The position numbers were made by a program, and so were the translations under genes. From NCBI GenBank assembly GCA_024734495.1, contig JALMQS010000075.1, positions 10,908,757-10,972,756 of the forward strand: a DNA stretch of 64,000 nucleotides, read 5' to 3'. The notes beneath the pieces were generated by a model. The model did not search any database, was not told where the DNA came from, and was given only the letters and a program-made list of their open reading frames with translations. Positions 10,762-22,450 of the stretch are shown one piece after another (within the stretch, counting starts at the first letter, position 1; every line of letters starts with the position of its first letter). Source of the stretch: Forficula auricularia. Lineage: Eukaryota > Arthropoda > Insecta > Dermaptera > Forficulidae.

Positions 10762-11351
10762 GGGGGTTCGGGAGTATTTATTATTTATATAAGAAAATTT
10801 TCAAATTTTTACCATCAAATCATTGATGTATTAAATATTCATTTCCGAAATTTTAAGTTGATCGTCTGTCCCATTACCGAGAAATAAATGATTGAAAATT
10901 GTCCTTTTAACATGGAAGTAAATGGACCGAGCTTTTAAAAGGTCTATAACTTCTATACAAATTATTATACCATTTCAACAAATTTATACAGATCAATAAT
11001 TCAACTTTTATGAATCAAATGATACAATTTTCAATAGATTTTACAGTCTAGTTAATTAGTTATTCATAAATGTAAAAAATAAAAAGTTATTTGCAGCAAA
11101 CAGAATATAGCAAAATCACTAGTGTAGAATTCTAACTCTATTTCTTGAAATCGTTTTTGTGTTAAATAAATGTTTTTATAATGAGAAAAAATTTGTCTCA
11201 ATATTCTTTTTATTAATATTATCAAACAAAGATTTTTATTCGAAATTAACCACATTATTAACAATTTGTTTTATTAAAAAAAATAGTAGGCAGAAGTTGA
11301 CAGTTGAATTTTTTGGAGATCAACCAGATAGATAAGCTGTCCCGAACTCCC
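10762..11351. mobile_element. MITE flanked by TTAA, 590 bp
   Basis: The left tip GGGGGTTCGGGA (10762) and right tip TCCCGAACTCCC (ending 11351) are inverted repeats with one mismatch in 12. Both are flanked directly by TTAA (10758-10761 and 11352-11355). A TTAA duplication is the signature of piggyBac-type insertion (family knowledge), though piggyBac tips more often read CCC outward, so the superfamily is unproven. The interior has no coding potential. Confidence 0.55.
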
Positions 11352-12660
11352 TTAAAAATCTAAGTTTAGTTTACTTGATAAGGATAAATTGAAATGAGTT
11401 TGTTAAATAAATGAATAAATATTTCGATAATTAATTAGTATCTATTCAAAAGCCATTATAAAGCAAAATATGAATTTTTATATCCATATTATTCAACTAA
11501 ATATAAACATCTGTCTTAGGTAATCATGTTGTGATTGGTTTTAATAGAGAAAATTCACATGATAAAAGAAGAGATTAATTAATTATCATTTTTTTCCTCG
11601 AGACTAACCAGTGGCGTAATTTGTAAGAGGGCTAATTTGAGAGTTGTCGAGAGTTCATGTCAGATACTCATGGCTCGGGATTATTTTAGCCCACCGCTTG
11701 ACGTCATCAGTATCAAAATATCGATAAAATATTTCAACAGGAGAAGTAAGAAGATAGAACCAAATCTATTAAATCAATTATATGTTTTAAATTTAATTTA
11801 ATCTGGTTTACAAAATAATTATAAACTTGTTTTTCTAAAATATAATGTTAAATTTGAAACAATTAAATTTTTATAAAAATTAATTGAAGTGCTTATTGCA
11901 ATAACATGACAAGCCACATGATTTTTAATAAAACATTTTTTTTTTTTTATAAAAATATACTCCATTCTATTTAACCATCCTTCATAGCTGCTATGAATCT
12001 AAAAAAAGCACACATTAAAAATTGTTGCTACCAAAAATCTGTAATATTTAAATTTAAAGATTTTTTTTAACTTATGTTTTCAGTTTCGTGACTTATCATG
12101 CTATTGCAATAAGCCCTTGAATTATAGAGCTTTAACGTCCAATTTCTCCAACCAAACTAAAATACCACTTTAAACGGTTCCCCTAAGTTTCATTGGTGAA
12201 ATACAATTTACCTTAAAAATTGGTTTAAGGTTAATTTAAGTAATACTTTAGTTTAAGTCTGGTTCGTGTAATCACGTGTAAGAGTTGTAATTAAATTTAA
12301 ATAAAAACACATAATTTGAAAGACCACAAAATTTGATGAAACCCATGTGTAATTATTTGAATCCTGAGGCCACCACTTATTAAAAAATATTAAATTCAAT
12401 TAAAACTTTTAAAATAGCCAAATTCGTCTCAGTCCAGCTAAAAGGATTCGAAAAAACGTATACGAAGTTGACGTCTCAAGTAACATTGTGTGTTATTGTG
12501 TATGAAATTATTTTCAAAGAAGCTGAAGCCATTAAATTTCTAATTCTAAAAAAAGTCAATAACATGTTTTTTCCCTAGGAATATTTTTTTAATGAAAAGA
12601 ACACATTTTAGAATTGATCTGACAAATATAAAAGAATATGAAACATAACTCTATTATTCC
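11352..12660. other. Intergenic downstream of the tipE exon, nothing recognised
   Basis: AT-rich sequence without repeat matches in this window and without ORFs. In the tipE orientation it is intron or downstream flank. If the donor at 12812 is used, the next tipE exon should lie here or further left, but I could not identify it. Confidence 0.4.
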
Positions 12661-12811
12661 TAGATGATAGAATTTAACAAGAGCCGAGGTGCAAAACACA
12701 TCTAAGAAAATATCGAAAAATAAGAAAAATAAGAAAACCAGAATACGGGAGAAATATGAAAATTGAAAGTGGCATTTATTTGAGAGTAAATAATTTTATA
12801 TTTGATCTTAC

Positions 12812-14002
12812 CCTGAGAATGAGTTGCTATTGACTGGAGTGCCATCTGCAAGACTCTCCCGAGACATTTCGTCTGCCATGGCCACCTTGAGCTGATGTCC
12901 AAACGATGCCATGTCCTCCCGAAACGCCTCGCTTCCAGGTGTAATGCCACCTGATTGTGGAGGTATGGGCGTGACTCCAGCATCCACATCCTCGCCCTCA
13001 CATTCTTCTTCAGGGTTATCCACTAACGTCTCTTCTTCTTCTTCATTATAAATCTTGAAATATGCAAATGTAAGATAAATGACAGAAATAATAAACGAAG
13101 GGATCGGGATTGCCATTGCATACACCAGGTTCATATACACTTGCCACATATCAAGATCACTCATTACCAAACCAGGATCGATTTTACTATAATAACAGGT
13201 AAAGTTAGATCCCACAGTAATGTATTGTTTTAACCAGACGGAGCAATTGAGCATTGGCGGATATCCGCAACCTTTGACGTTAGGGAACAGTTGAGCACCT
13301 ATATAATGCCACTCAGAATCATTTCCCATCAATCCTGTGGGCGAAGGTTCGGGAAGAGAATCTGGGATGGTGATCTCTTTTTCTTCAGTTTCGATATAGT
13401 CATAATCCCGAAGCCCTCTAGGTTCCCGCACTCGTGGAGATTCAGGTGGTTCAGCTATGAAGAGATTTCGAATTCGCACAAGTCCTGATGTAAGGGCACG
13501 ATATCTTTCATGGTTCAACAAATCACGTTTCGTACGATTCGAAGCGACGTTTTCGTCCCCATTGGCCAAGCCAGAATTTTCGCCTTCCTCTTCCGTGAGT
13601 TCATAAGTACCAAGCTTATAGTTGACCCGAATTTTGGTACAATCGAACACATCCTTTGTACATCCTTCTTTACAAGATGTCCATGAGCAGTTGCTGATGC
13701 CACGATTGCGCTCTACATCAATTGTTGTACAGTGAGCGGCTACCGGGTCGAACTCCATGAAGATAGTCGTGAAGGCAGGATCGATTACGAACGGCACCAA
13801 AAAGAGGAAGGCGAAAAGACTGAATGTACCCAAGAGGACGAAAAACGCCGTTGTATAAAAAAGAAGTTTTTGCAAAAAAGTTTGTGGTATTATTATTTCT
13901 AATTCGTCAGCCATGTTTATTATTCACTAACACATTGAGAACACAAAAATGTTTATTTCACGTAATATGGGCGGATGACCAGGGATATCTCATCGCTAAC
14001 AA
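12812..14002 (-). CDS. tipE-like: tipE-family voltage-gated sodium channel auxiliary subunit, main coding exon
   Basis: Codes for 368 residues from ATG at 13914 down to 12812. The family consists of two-pass membrane proteins that associate with the insect para-type sodium channel and raise its expression or shape its kinetics. The architecture fits: short cytoplasmic N-terminus, membrane segment at about residues 17-44, a large extracellular loop, second membrane segment at about 262-286, and an acidic C-terminal tail. Loop cysteines are at 62, 76, 81, 85, 92, 216, 224 and 240. Several N-glycosylation sequons are present, such as NCS at 75, NRT at 126 and NFT at 237. The segment VIDPAFTTIFMEFDP followed by SNCSWTSCKEGC is the strongest family signature. 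The exon is bounded upstream by a pyrimidine tract and CAG acceptor (14003-14005), so a 5' untranslated exon should exist. Downstream, CAGG is followed by GTAAGA, a strong donor whose TAA also reads as a stop. Whether the protein ends at 368 or continues is undecided. Clean frame and no decay suggest a working host gene. Confidence 0.9.
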
Positions 14003-15055
14003 CTGAAAAAACAAAAAAACAAGAATTATTAGTATTTAGTATATAAATATCAACCCAAGCAGGCACAAAATATATAACAATAATGGGTAATTATAAAACA
14101 AATTTTAGCAGTAAAAAAGCTTAAACGTGGAATAAAAAAATCAAAGCTAGACAAAAGAGAAATTAAAATGTGAAACAAAAAGAAGTTTTAAAGTCTAGTT
14201 TATAAGCTTAATCAAATTTAAAAAAATAATTTAAAATTTTATTTTAACCTATGAACCTAATTCAAATATTTAATAGATGCCGATAATACTTAGATAATTC
14301 ATTAGATTTTTAATTGACAATGCAATCAAGTGAGGAAAGAAAAGAAAATAACGTTGATTTTTTTTCTAAGATGATATGCGAACTTCATAATTTAATTTAT
14401 ATTTTATTAGTTTTATTTGATAAGTTAGAAAACAAAGAATTTTTTTTTTAATTAGGTACCATCTCTGGAAATTTTGCAACTTTTTGTCAAAAAACAGTTT
14501 GTATTAAAGAGATGAAACTTGAATAAAATTGCAGCTTGGTAAACAAATTAATTTGCAAAAAATTTCATCTCAATACTATGACTACATATTTCAATACCTC
14601 CCCATATAACAATTCGATTTTTCTGATTTTCTGCATCTTTCAACTTAAAGTTTAAAAAAAATTTGAGGAAAAATGAAACTAAGTCGTTTCTGCTAGATAA
14701 CAATTATTAATTAAAACTTGTGTGCCAGGTTTCAAGTTCATTAGCTAAAATTCCTTGATAGATCCTCAAATGTCAATTTGATTTTCTGCATTTTCAGCCC
14801 AAAGTGATTCTGAAACTAGAAAGCACAAAATTTATACAGTTCTTCGTTTTGGAAAAACAAACATTTTGGAACCAAAACAGTTTTTCTTTTACGTCATTCC
14901 ATTATTTAGTTATCTTGGATGAAAAAACCTCAACACACAGAACAAAATCAATGATTTTTCTCCGTCGGAGATTTCTAAAAAAGAACAACCAAACCATATT
15001 ATATCACAAAATATAATGAAAGACTTAGATAAAATACTTTGAAATTAACAAGTTT
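14003..15055. other. Upstream flank or intron of the tipE gene
   Basis: No repeat matches and no convincing ORF. The polypyrimidine tract 'ttttttgttttttcag' (minus strand, about 14003-14020) is the acceptor for the tipE coding exon, so this stretch is most simply intron. The 70-codon plus-strand ORF at 14804-15016 is AT-rich and has no recognisable domain. Confidence 0.5.
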
Positions 15056-15066
15056 AAATATCAATA

Positions 15067-15286
15067 AGGGGAGTCGGGTTGCTTCAGTCGGCTAACGCAC
15101 TGGCTTCGCTTCGGCATCGATCGATTACGACGATGTTGGAGTGGAAGGCCGGGGTTCGATCCTGGCTGGCAAATAAAAATTTATGCCGGCTGAAAACTCG
15201 GCTCCCTCACTAACCCTACTAACACTTTACTTATGTGCTATCTAAGTGGGCTTTGTTCCCGGTGACATTAAATAAAAAAAAAAAAA
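15067..15286 (+). mobile_element. tRNA-derived SINE (SINE1) with 11-bp target duplication
   Basis: The head contains an A-box-like GTTGCTTCAGTCGGCTAAC (15078) and a perfect B box GGTTCGATCC (15153-15162), the internal RNA polymerase III promoter of tRNA-derived SINEs. The body of about 100 bp ends in 'gacattaaat' and an A-tail. AAATATCAATA occurs immediately before (15056-15066) and after the tail (15287-15297): an 11-bp target-site duplication as left by LINE-driven insertion. Near-perfect duplication suggests a young copy. Confidence 0.85.
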
Positions 15287-15419
15287 AAATATCAATAGAT
15301 TTTTAATGAAATTAGGTTTGAACATGAAAGTGAAATTTGCCGTCTACATTTTTGATTAAATCTTTTTTTGTTTAATAAAACTGAAAAAAATCAACCGACT
15401 TCCAATTACGCTAATTGAT

Positions 15420-16870
15420 TTGCCTGAGCGGTTGTCGCTCCTCAAGTTCGGAGGGTGCTTGCTGCCATGCTTCGTATTGGATAAAATAAAAAGCAAATTC
15501 ACATTAATAAAATGGAACAGCAAATCAGTTAAACTGGAATGATTTTTTTATGGTAAAATCTACCTTTTCTATTCTCTGCCTATTTAAAGCTTATGTAAAA
15601 ATTATCCTTTCATACAAACTTGATGGCTTACATGCCACAAGCTTATAAGCCCTGGTGCATTATTTCAACGAATGAACTCGCCTAGCTCTTACGCAGCTTT
15701 CATTCTTCTCTGTTCAAATTGTTGCCTAAATACAGGCGCACCAACGTAATAAATCAAGTTCAAATTCCAAACTAAATTTTAAGGATTTTAATTAGTACAG
15801 TTATTTATTTATATTTTATAATTCATATTCATATTTTTCATAAAATAATTGAATTAGTTAAAAGGCTCTAAATGACTAATTGACTATTGACTGATAAAAA
15901 AATGAAATGAAAAATTATTATTCTTTACACCGACCAATGGGTGACGTTCTCCAGGCGGCCGGAATATTGAATTTACTCAAAAATTCACTCAAAAATACTA
16001 AATATTTTTCTTATTCGTAATATTTATTGTATATACTGTCCAAGATAAAATAAGCAAAAGTTAAACTATTTCTTCATTAAGAATATACACATCGAGTCAG
16101 ACTCTTTTACTGAAATCAGGAACCAGAAGCGACCAGCCAGTCCACGATTACATATTTTTGGACCTTATATTAATGCTTATGATACTCTAATAAACTCAAG
16201 TAATATGTAAGTGTATCTGAAGTCGTTTCGACCAGAGCTGTTCAACAATTGTAAACGAGCGAGCAATTAAACTAATAGGAGACCCTACCCTAATTCACTC
16301 GACTCCCTGACTCACTGAAAAACCGTTTCTGCTCTTTTCCTATACTACAGATACTATCATGGTGTCTGTTCAGTCGAGCTGAAATCAATTATCCACCCCA
16401 AAGCCCCCTTTACTAGAAAGACGCAGTTTTCGAACGCTCAGCATTCCTTCACTGTCAAATTGGATAAAAAACGAACCAGCGCTTTCGGCAACTCTTTTAT
16501 CCCTATGACCTCCAGAGACTGGAACTCACTTTCAGCCACCGTCTTCCCAGTGACTTATAACCTTCAGCTGTTTAAGACCCGCATCCAGAGATACCTTCAA
16601 CTCCAACCCAGCCCATAAAATACTCTCTTCTTCTTTTCATTATGGAGGGGGCAACCCAGCCTTTAGGGAATGCACTTTTTTGGCGTATCTCCTTCTTACA
16701 TCAATATCATAAAAAAACACTTTTTTATCTTGAAACTGGATTTAATTGCAAGAATCACTTGATCACTGCCAGCTATTGTTTACTACTATACAATTGGGCA
16801 ATGGACCAAGAACCGGAAACTTGCTGAGCTCTATTAAACCGATCAAATGAATAAATTTTAAAGAATGAAA
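15420..16870. repeat. Dispersed repeat R1, copy 2 (interrupted by a LINE tail)
   Basis: Diverged partner of 4490-6620. Interrupted at about 16259-16717 by a LINE fragment, at a point where copy 1 runs through ('tttgtaaacttttatatcttgaac'). It shows intact versions of the two sites that are interrupted in copy 1. Its end 'gagctctattaaaccgatcaaatgaataaattttaaagaatg' is shared with the core of hairpin family A. Confidence 0.7.
16259..16717 (+). mobile_element. 5'-truncated LINE: ORF2 C-terminus plus 3' UTR
   Basis: The conceptual product ends with FIPMTSRDWNSLSATVFP, then NLQLFKTRIQRYL and a stop at 16616-16618. This is the tail common to many arthropod LINE polymerases (RRA..LI...SL..RR....L..YYHG...SL...VFP...N..LFK; family knowledge). 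Upstream pieces RAIKLIGDP and SLYYRYYHGVCSVELKSII are readable across a frame change. The 3' UTR contains 'atggagggggcaaccc' and ends 'tacatcaatatcataaaaaaa', a tail shared with SINE2 at 40335-40690. Dead fragment. Confidence 0.75.
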
Positions 16871-16892
16871 AATAGTACTTACTCCTAGAGGA

Positions 16893-16975
16893 CGGTGTTT
16901 CTCAAACTTTTTGGCCTGCGATCCCATTTTTCATTTCAAAATTTATATAAGAGGAATAATTTTTAAAACCAAGGA
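16893..16975. repeat. hAT-like MITE end fragment
   Basis: 'gtgtttctcaaactttttgg' followed by CCTGCGATCCC has the typical form of a hAT MITE tip (CAGTGTTTCTCAAAC...GCGACCCC). Related tips occur at 21749 and 60681. The opposite end is not visible. Confidence 0.4.
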
Positions 16976-17012
16976 AGGACTAAAGTAACCCCGGGGTGAA
17001 ACATGATGTAAT

Positions 17013-17610
17013 ATACAGGGTGATTTACGCTCGATGGCACGTTAGACCTATCTCTATCGGTTTTCGTGATAAAAAATAATTTTTGTTAAATATGGTCCAA
17101 AACATGGCCCTAATTAAACTTAAATAAATTAATGCTCTCAATTCATGAAAAGTTGATATTTTGGTGGTAGTTTAGACAGCCCCGCCGTATTTAATTTACA
17201 CCAAGAAATCGACTCCATATTATACAGGGCATGCTAAGATTACTATTATTTCCGTTATTCACAAAAGAGATCAAAAGTTCGATTTTTCAAATGAGACACC
17301 CCGTATTTTACTCAATAAATTGAAAGACCAAGAAAAATGCTTTAAGACGATATATCATGTCCCTATACCTAAAACATCAAGTTTTCTTAAGAAAGCTTTT
17401 TCGTGAAAAATTACAATTTAATGAATTTATTTTTAACTAACCATAGCAATATCAAGCTTATAACAGTTTGTTGACTATTTATAAGTAACTTATAAAATAG
17501 GTTATTGACGATGTTCAAAAAAATCTCCCTAAATGATTGCAAATATTGATTATTCAAACGAAGTTCTTATAGTACTTTTCAGAAAAATCGACCGTGAATC
17601 ACCCTGTATA
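17013..17610. mobile_element. MITE with TA-flanked terminal inverted repeats, 593 bp
   Basis: The left tip ACAGGGTGATTTACG (17015) and right tip CGTGAATCACCCTGT (ending 17607) are inverted with about 21 of 23 positions matching when extended to TCGAT. Both are flanked by TATA. No transposase ORF inside. The ACAGGGTG tip is common among arthropod MITEs. The superfamily is not decided from this alone; a TA duplication would fit Tc1/mariner. Confidence 0.65.
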
Positions 17611-17705
17611 AGTAAAATATTTTTTTTTTCATCTTTTTGTACATAAGGATTTTCAACAATCATTAATAGTTTAGAAAATAAAAAAATCATTCATTAAAAT
17701 AATTA

Positions 17706-18661
17706 TAAAAATAATTCTTACAAAACAAAAAATAAATCCGACTTCAAAAAACTTAAATGCAACAAATAAAATAATAATAACTCAAAAATCAAATCAAATA
17801 CACTAAAAGGTATAAAATAATTATCTTATTTAGTTACAACTAAACGACGAAATATTAACATGAATTTACTTTTTGAAGTCGGTGCCAAACAAACTATACC
17901 TATAATCGAGCGTATCCGCCAAACGTACTAAGTAAGATCCGTCAAGTGCGATTCATAAAATGTATATGTTTGGCACCGACTTCAAAAAGTAATTTAATGT
18001 TAATATTTCGTCGTTTAGTTGTAACTAAATAAGATAATTATTTTATACCTTTTAGTGTATTTTATTTGATTTTTGAGTTATTATTATTTCATTTGTTGCA
18101 TTTAAGTTTTTTGAAGTCAGTTTTATTTTTTTTTTATACAAATTATTTTTATTTTTCTCTTTTTACTGATGTTATTAATAGTTACTTAATGTAATACCTT
18201 GCATGCATCTCGTAAGAGAAAGCATCAGGCGAATGAATCAGAAAATGATAAAAAATTAAATTCATAAATATTCTCCCAAAACGTTCGTGGGTTTTAAATG
18301 GATGTTATAAGATTTTATTTATTATAATTTCGATTATTTGCTCATAAGAATTGAAGATTTACGTTATTTCGTCGTTGATCACATCACCAGAACTTGACCA
18401 AATCAATAGTGGACCATCCCCAAGATACCCCCTTCACAATAAAAAAAAAATTGGTTCATAAACAAAGAAGTCAGGCCTGAACAAACCCAACAAAAAAGGT
18501 CTAATACCAATGAAAAAAATGGGACCAATCGGAAGCTAGACTGAACCCAATGCAAAAAAAATCTTCAAAATCGGATCACAATTGGCGGAGATATGAGGTA
18601 ACATAGACACAAAAAAAATTCAGTCGAATAGAGAACCTCCTTCTTTTTTGAAGTCGGTTAA
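17706..18661 (+). mobile_element. GACTTC palindromic element, copy 4 (long form)
   Basis: Starts with 'taaaaataattctta' and CCGACTTCAAAA (17739). Palindrome arms are about 17739-17885 and 17973-18120 around a loop in the standard orientation (CAAACTATACCTATAA at 17888). Ends GAAGTCGGTTAA at 18661. It retains the extra segment around 18185-18300 ('cttgcatgcatctcgtaaga') seen in copy 2. Non-coding. Confidence 0.8.
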
Positions 18662-18810
18662 TAAAATCTAAAGAAATTTTTAAAAATTCAAATAAAATAT
18701 TTAAAATTCAAAAAAAACCTCTCGAGCCTCCATTTACTCAATGCCAGAGACAAGTATACTTAAATATGAAATAAATTAATTTGTTTAAAAAATGTACTAT
18801 TTCTTTCCAG

Positions 18811-18958
18811 GCGTCTCTGATTGGCCTGCGCGCTTATCAAGCCCAGGCGCGTCATCGTCCGTCCACCCGTCCGCTTAGTTATTCACGCGAGAGCCACCAA
18901 GACGTCGCTTAACCAACACACGAGCCTAGAAGAATTTAATCTTCGACTTGGCCATTTG
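18811..18958 (+). promoter_or_regulatory. GC-rich candidate non-coding exon or promoter
   Basis: This 148-bp block is far richer in G+C and CpG than its surroundings. It is preceded by a good acceptor-like 'ctatttctttccag' and followed by a strong donor GTGAGT (18959). It also holds an inverted CCAAT box (ATTGG at 18820) beside TGCGCGC. All three frames close within it, so it would be an untranslated exon or a promoter with its first exon. No coding exon on the plus strand follows in the window, so the gene served is unknown. A bidirectional role for the tipE gene is possible but unsupported. Confidence 0.4.
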
Positions 18959-18963
18959 GTGAG

Positions 18964-19130
18964 TAGCTTTTAACATTGATTTCTTTTTCCTTTATAGATA
19001 GAAGTTTCTCTCTCTTTTTCTAGTCCATTTACCATTTATTAATTTCATGCACATTTTAAATGTATTTCTCCAAACTACTTATTATAAATACCTTTGCACT
19101 TATTTAAAATATAATAAGCATAAAAATATT
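18964..19130. other. Flank of the GC-rich block
   Basis: AT-rich. Would be first intron if the donor at 18959 is real. Nothing else recognised. Confidence 0.3.
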
Positions 19131-19562
19131 TCTCCCAGTCCAGAGCGCTCGATCTGTTAACATATGTGTTAGGTGTAATAATATAATTATTATTAATGTA
19201 ATAATTATAATTATGATTAATTAATAGCAAACACCTAACACATGTGTTAACAGATCTAGCGCTCTGGACTGGGAGATTGAATATATAACATCTCAGATTA
19301 CAAATTCATTTGGTGATCCATATCAGTGTTTGATATAAAAAGCGTCATGCGGGCTAAACGTGAAATGATGCTGGATTATAGCTAAATGGATCATATCTTT
19401 TTCATAATCTCTTGGTCCAGACTTAAGAATCAGCAGACTCCAATGCCCTCAACTAGCAGTAGTCTCGCGATATATATCTTGTTTAAAAAGCGCGATCAAA
19501 AACAATTCTCGTTAATATGTTAATTATTCTTTGGTATATTAATGGGAAAATTATAAATTTAA
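19131..19562. repeat. Foldback family FB1, copy 2
   Basis: 'cccagtccagagcgctcgat' with CTGTTAACATATGTGTTAGGTG (19138-19180) is matched by its complement at 19232-19280 (CACCTAACACATGTGTTAACAG...GCTCTGGACTGGG), a foldback stem of about 45 bp with an AT-rich loop. The remainder to 19562 is the reverse of 3341-3640. The tip 'ttctttggtatattaatggg' corresponds to the tip found twice at copy 1. Confidence 0.65.
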
Positions 19563-20086
19563 TGAAAAGATGATTTTGAAGATTTTATTCACATTCACGC
19601 TGACCTTGATGCTTAATAATTTCATTTTCAATCGATGATATTAATTAAACTTACTCTCTAATTCCTTAATGGACAGATTGAAATTTTGATTAAATCTAAA
19701 TCATAGGGAATTGATTTCGTTAATTAGTTTAATACAATCTTCGTGAAATTAAACCTAATTAAATCTTGTTGTTCTTTTTTAATTACTTATACATTTTTCA
19801 AAAGAGGTAAAATTTTATTTGTTTCTATACTTTTACTAAAAAATTAATTTTCTAAAAACTATATTATTTAAAGCCTCGCCCTTATAAATATAAAGAACTA
19901 ATTTGAAATAAATACATAGATCTAATTAACTCTCAATTGTAATTATTTCATATGATATATTATATAAAAAAAACTTGAGTATTAATTGATTTTTTTAATA
20001 ATTTTTATTTTAGTAAAGAATACGTTAATCACTTTTAGATCAAAAGAGTATCTTTCCGATATTTGTTAAAATATTTTTTTATTTTT

Positions 20087-20850
20087 TTAACCGACTTCAA
20101 AAAAGGAGGAGATTCTCTATTCGACTGATTTTTTTTTTGTGTCTATGTTACCTTAGATATCTCCGCCAATTCTGAACCGATTTTGAAATTTTTTTTTGCA
20201 TTGGTATTAGACCTTTTTTGTTTGGTTTGTTCAGGCCTAACTTCTTTGTTTATGAACCGATTTCAATGATTCCTTTTTTATTGGAAAGGGGGTATCTTAG
20301 GGATGGTGTCATATTAATTTGTTCAAGTTCTGATGTTATGATCAACGATGAAATAACGTAAATATCAAATTCTTCTCCTGGACGCTTTCTCTTAAGCGAT
20401 TCATCAAAATAGAAATAATTTTTATAAAAAAAATAAAACAGAATTCAAAAAACTTAAATGGAACAAATAAAATAATAATAACTTAAAAATCAAATAAAAT
20501 ACACTAAAAGTTATAAAATAATTATCTTATTTAGTTACAACCAAACGACGAAATATTAACATGAAATTACTTTTTGAAGTCGGTGCCAAACATACACATT
20601 TTATGAATCGCACTTGACGGATCTTACTTAGTACGTTTGGTGGGTACGCTCGCTTATAGGTATAGTTTGTTTGGCACCGACTTCAAAAAGTACTTTTATG
20701 TTAATATTTCGTCGTTTAGTTGTAACTAAATAAGATAATTATTTTATATCTTTTAGTGGATTTTATTTTATTTTTAAGTTATTATTATTTTATTTGTTGC
20801 ATTTAAGTTTTTTGAAGTCGGTTTTATTTTTTTTATAAAAATTATTTTTA
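20087..20850 (-). mobile_element. GACTTC palindromic element, copy 5 (short form)
   Basis: Reverse-oriented, about 764 bp. Begins TTAACCGACTTC (20087), 'ggaggagattctctattcgactg', and ends at the palindrome GAAGTCGGTTTTA (20815) plus 'ttataaaaattattttta'. The loop at 20585-20690 is reversed together with the element. One outer arm end has decayed to CAGAATTCAAAA. Confidence 0.8.
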
Positions 20851-21745
20851 ATTATAGATCTTTCAAAAGGGTAGAATTTTATTTTTTTCTAGTCTTTTTC
20901 TAAAAAATAATTAAAAAAAAAAATTAAATTTCAACGGCTCACTGGTATAAGTTTAGAGAACTGATTCGAATAATATCTAAATAAGATTCAATTACAATTA
21001 TTTCATATTATGCTATATTATACAATAGTAGGTACATATTATATAAAATGACTTAAATTTAATATGATTTTTTTACTCTCTTTATATATTCAATTATTTT
21101 AATGTAAGTTTTCCAAGTACATATTTGGCAAGATAAATTTTATCAGTTTTAAAATTGAGAGTGTATAATTATTCTATAGATACGCCTTTCGGATCAATTC
21201 TTTTTTTTCAGATAAGCATTAATAATAAATACAATTCTTCTAATCGGGACTCATTTTTTGAATTAAATTCTTATAAAAAGAAAGATAATTTCATTGCTTC
21301 TAGAGAAAATTTCATTTGAAATAAAATGAATAAATTTATGTTTATCATTTATCCATTCTAATCTGAATAATCACTATAAATGTATTAAAGATAATAATTG
21401 CAAATATCCTAAATATTCTTTAGTGGCTTTTTAGATTTGACGATTTTATTATTTTATTATATTTTAACAAATACAAAAGCGATTTTTAATAGTAAACTCT
21501 AAAATGCGCATCTTTTAAGAGCACGTCGCATGCGGCATTTATCATATAATTTTTTGCATTCATTATAAATATTAAACTAGAATTTCAATTGAAAAACTGA
21601 AAAAAATTAATGTGATGTTCATATGTATAATGTATATATATTTAGTTCAATATTGCAAATCCCAAATGCTATGTATCGCTTTCTCGTCTCAAGCAACTAT
21701 GCAGGATGCATAACCTGTAGGCGTTTCCAACAACATTTGGAAGGA
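20851..21745. other. Intergenic, nothing recognised
   Basis: Very AT-rich, no ORF, no repeat shared with the rest of the window. Confidence 0.4.
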
Positions 21746-21748
21746 TAG

Positions 21749-22160
21749 ACTAGAATCTCTCAAATTTTTCGGTCCGCGACCCCCTTTTGCACTTAAAAAT
21801 TTCAAAGGACCACCCGAAGATTAGATATGTGGTGAAAAACATCCGGGAGTGGGGGTTTAATTTAAATTTAGGGTTAATTTTTTTTGTTTAATTGGATTGA
21901 AACCCTCATAATTTTTATTACTTAATAGCAGATTTATTTTTAGCACCAATAAAAATGAATAACTTATCTTTGGAAAATCTTTGATCGAAATATTTTATGT
22001 ATATGTTTCAACATTAATTTAACTAATTAAACATATTTTAAATTTATAAAATATTTGAAAAAAAAATTGATCCTTCATCAATTTTTCTGCCTCTCACTAA
22101 ATATTTTTTTGCGACCACTCTGGGGCTCGCGACCCAACACTTTTAGAATCACTGCTCTAG
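21749..22160. mobile_element. hAT-like MITE, about 410 bp
   Basis: The left end ('gaatctctcaaatttttcgg' then TCCGCGACCCCC) and the complement of the right end (CAGTGATTCTAAAAGTGTT then GGGTCGCGA) are degenerate inverted repeats with the GCGACCC signature of many hAT MITEs. The target duplication is no longer convincing. A second hAT-like tip, CAGGGGTCGGCAACC, starts immediately after at 22163. Confidence 0.5.
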
Positions 22161-22162
22161 GG

Positions 22163-22450
22163 CAGGGGTCGGCAACCTTTTGAGACGGAAGAGCCAAAAG
22201 TTACAATTTATAAAATTCCCCAGTTTTTAAAGAGCCACTAACATTTTTGTTTCAATATTATGGTATTTGATTAGGATTAGGTATATAAATTTGATTTTTG
22301 ATTTAAAATAAATAGTTGTTGTTGTAGAATGTTGAGGTATTTCGGAAATTTTTCCGAAATACCTCAACATTCTACAACAACAATAATACATACAAACGGA
22401 AACTTTGGCTACAAGATCACTGTGGACCCTTCCACGAGTCTCCATTAACT
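22163..22450. repeat. hAT-like tip (CAGGGGTCGGCAACC) with internal hairpin
   Basis: CAGGGGTCGGCAACCTTTTG followed by 'agagccaaaagtta' and 'aagagccac' is the tip style of ZBED-type hAT elements. A hAT transposase remnant lies about 700 bp away (22850-23076, minus strand). At 22316-22384 'ttgttgttgtagaatgttga', 'ggtatttcgg' and their complement form a stem of about 33 bp. Confidence 0.4.

Noticed and set aside
12702..13001. 99-codon minus-strand ORF overlapping the tipE exon
   Set aside because: Out-of-frame shadow of the tipE coding region.
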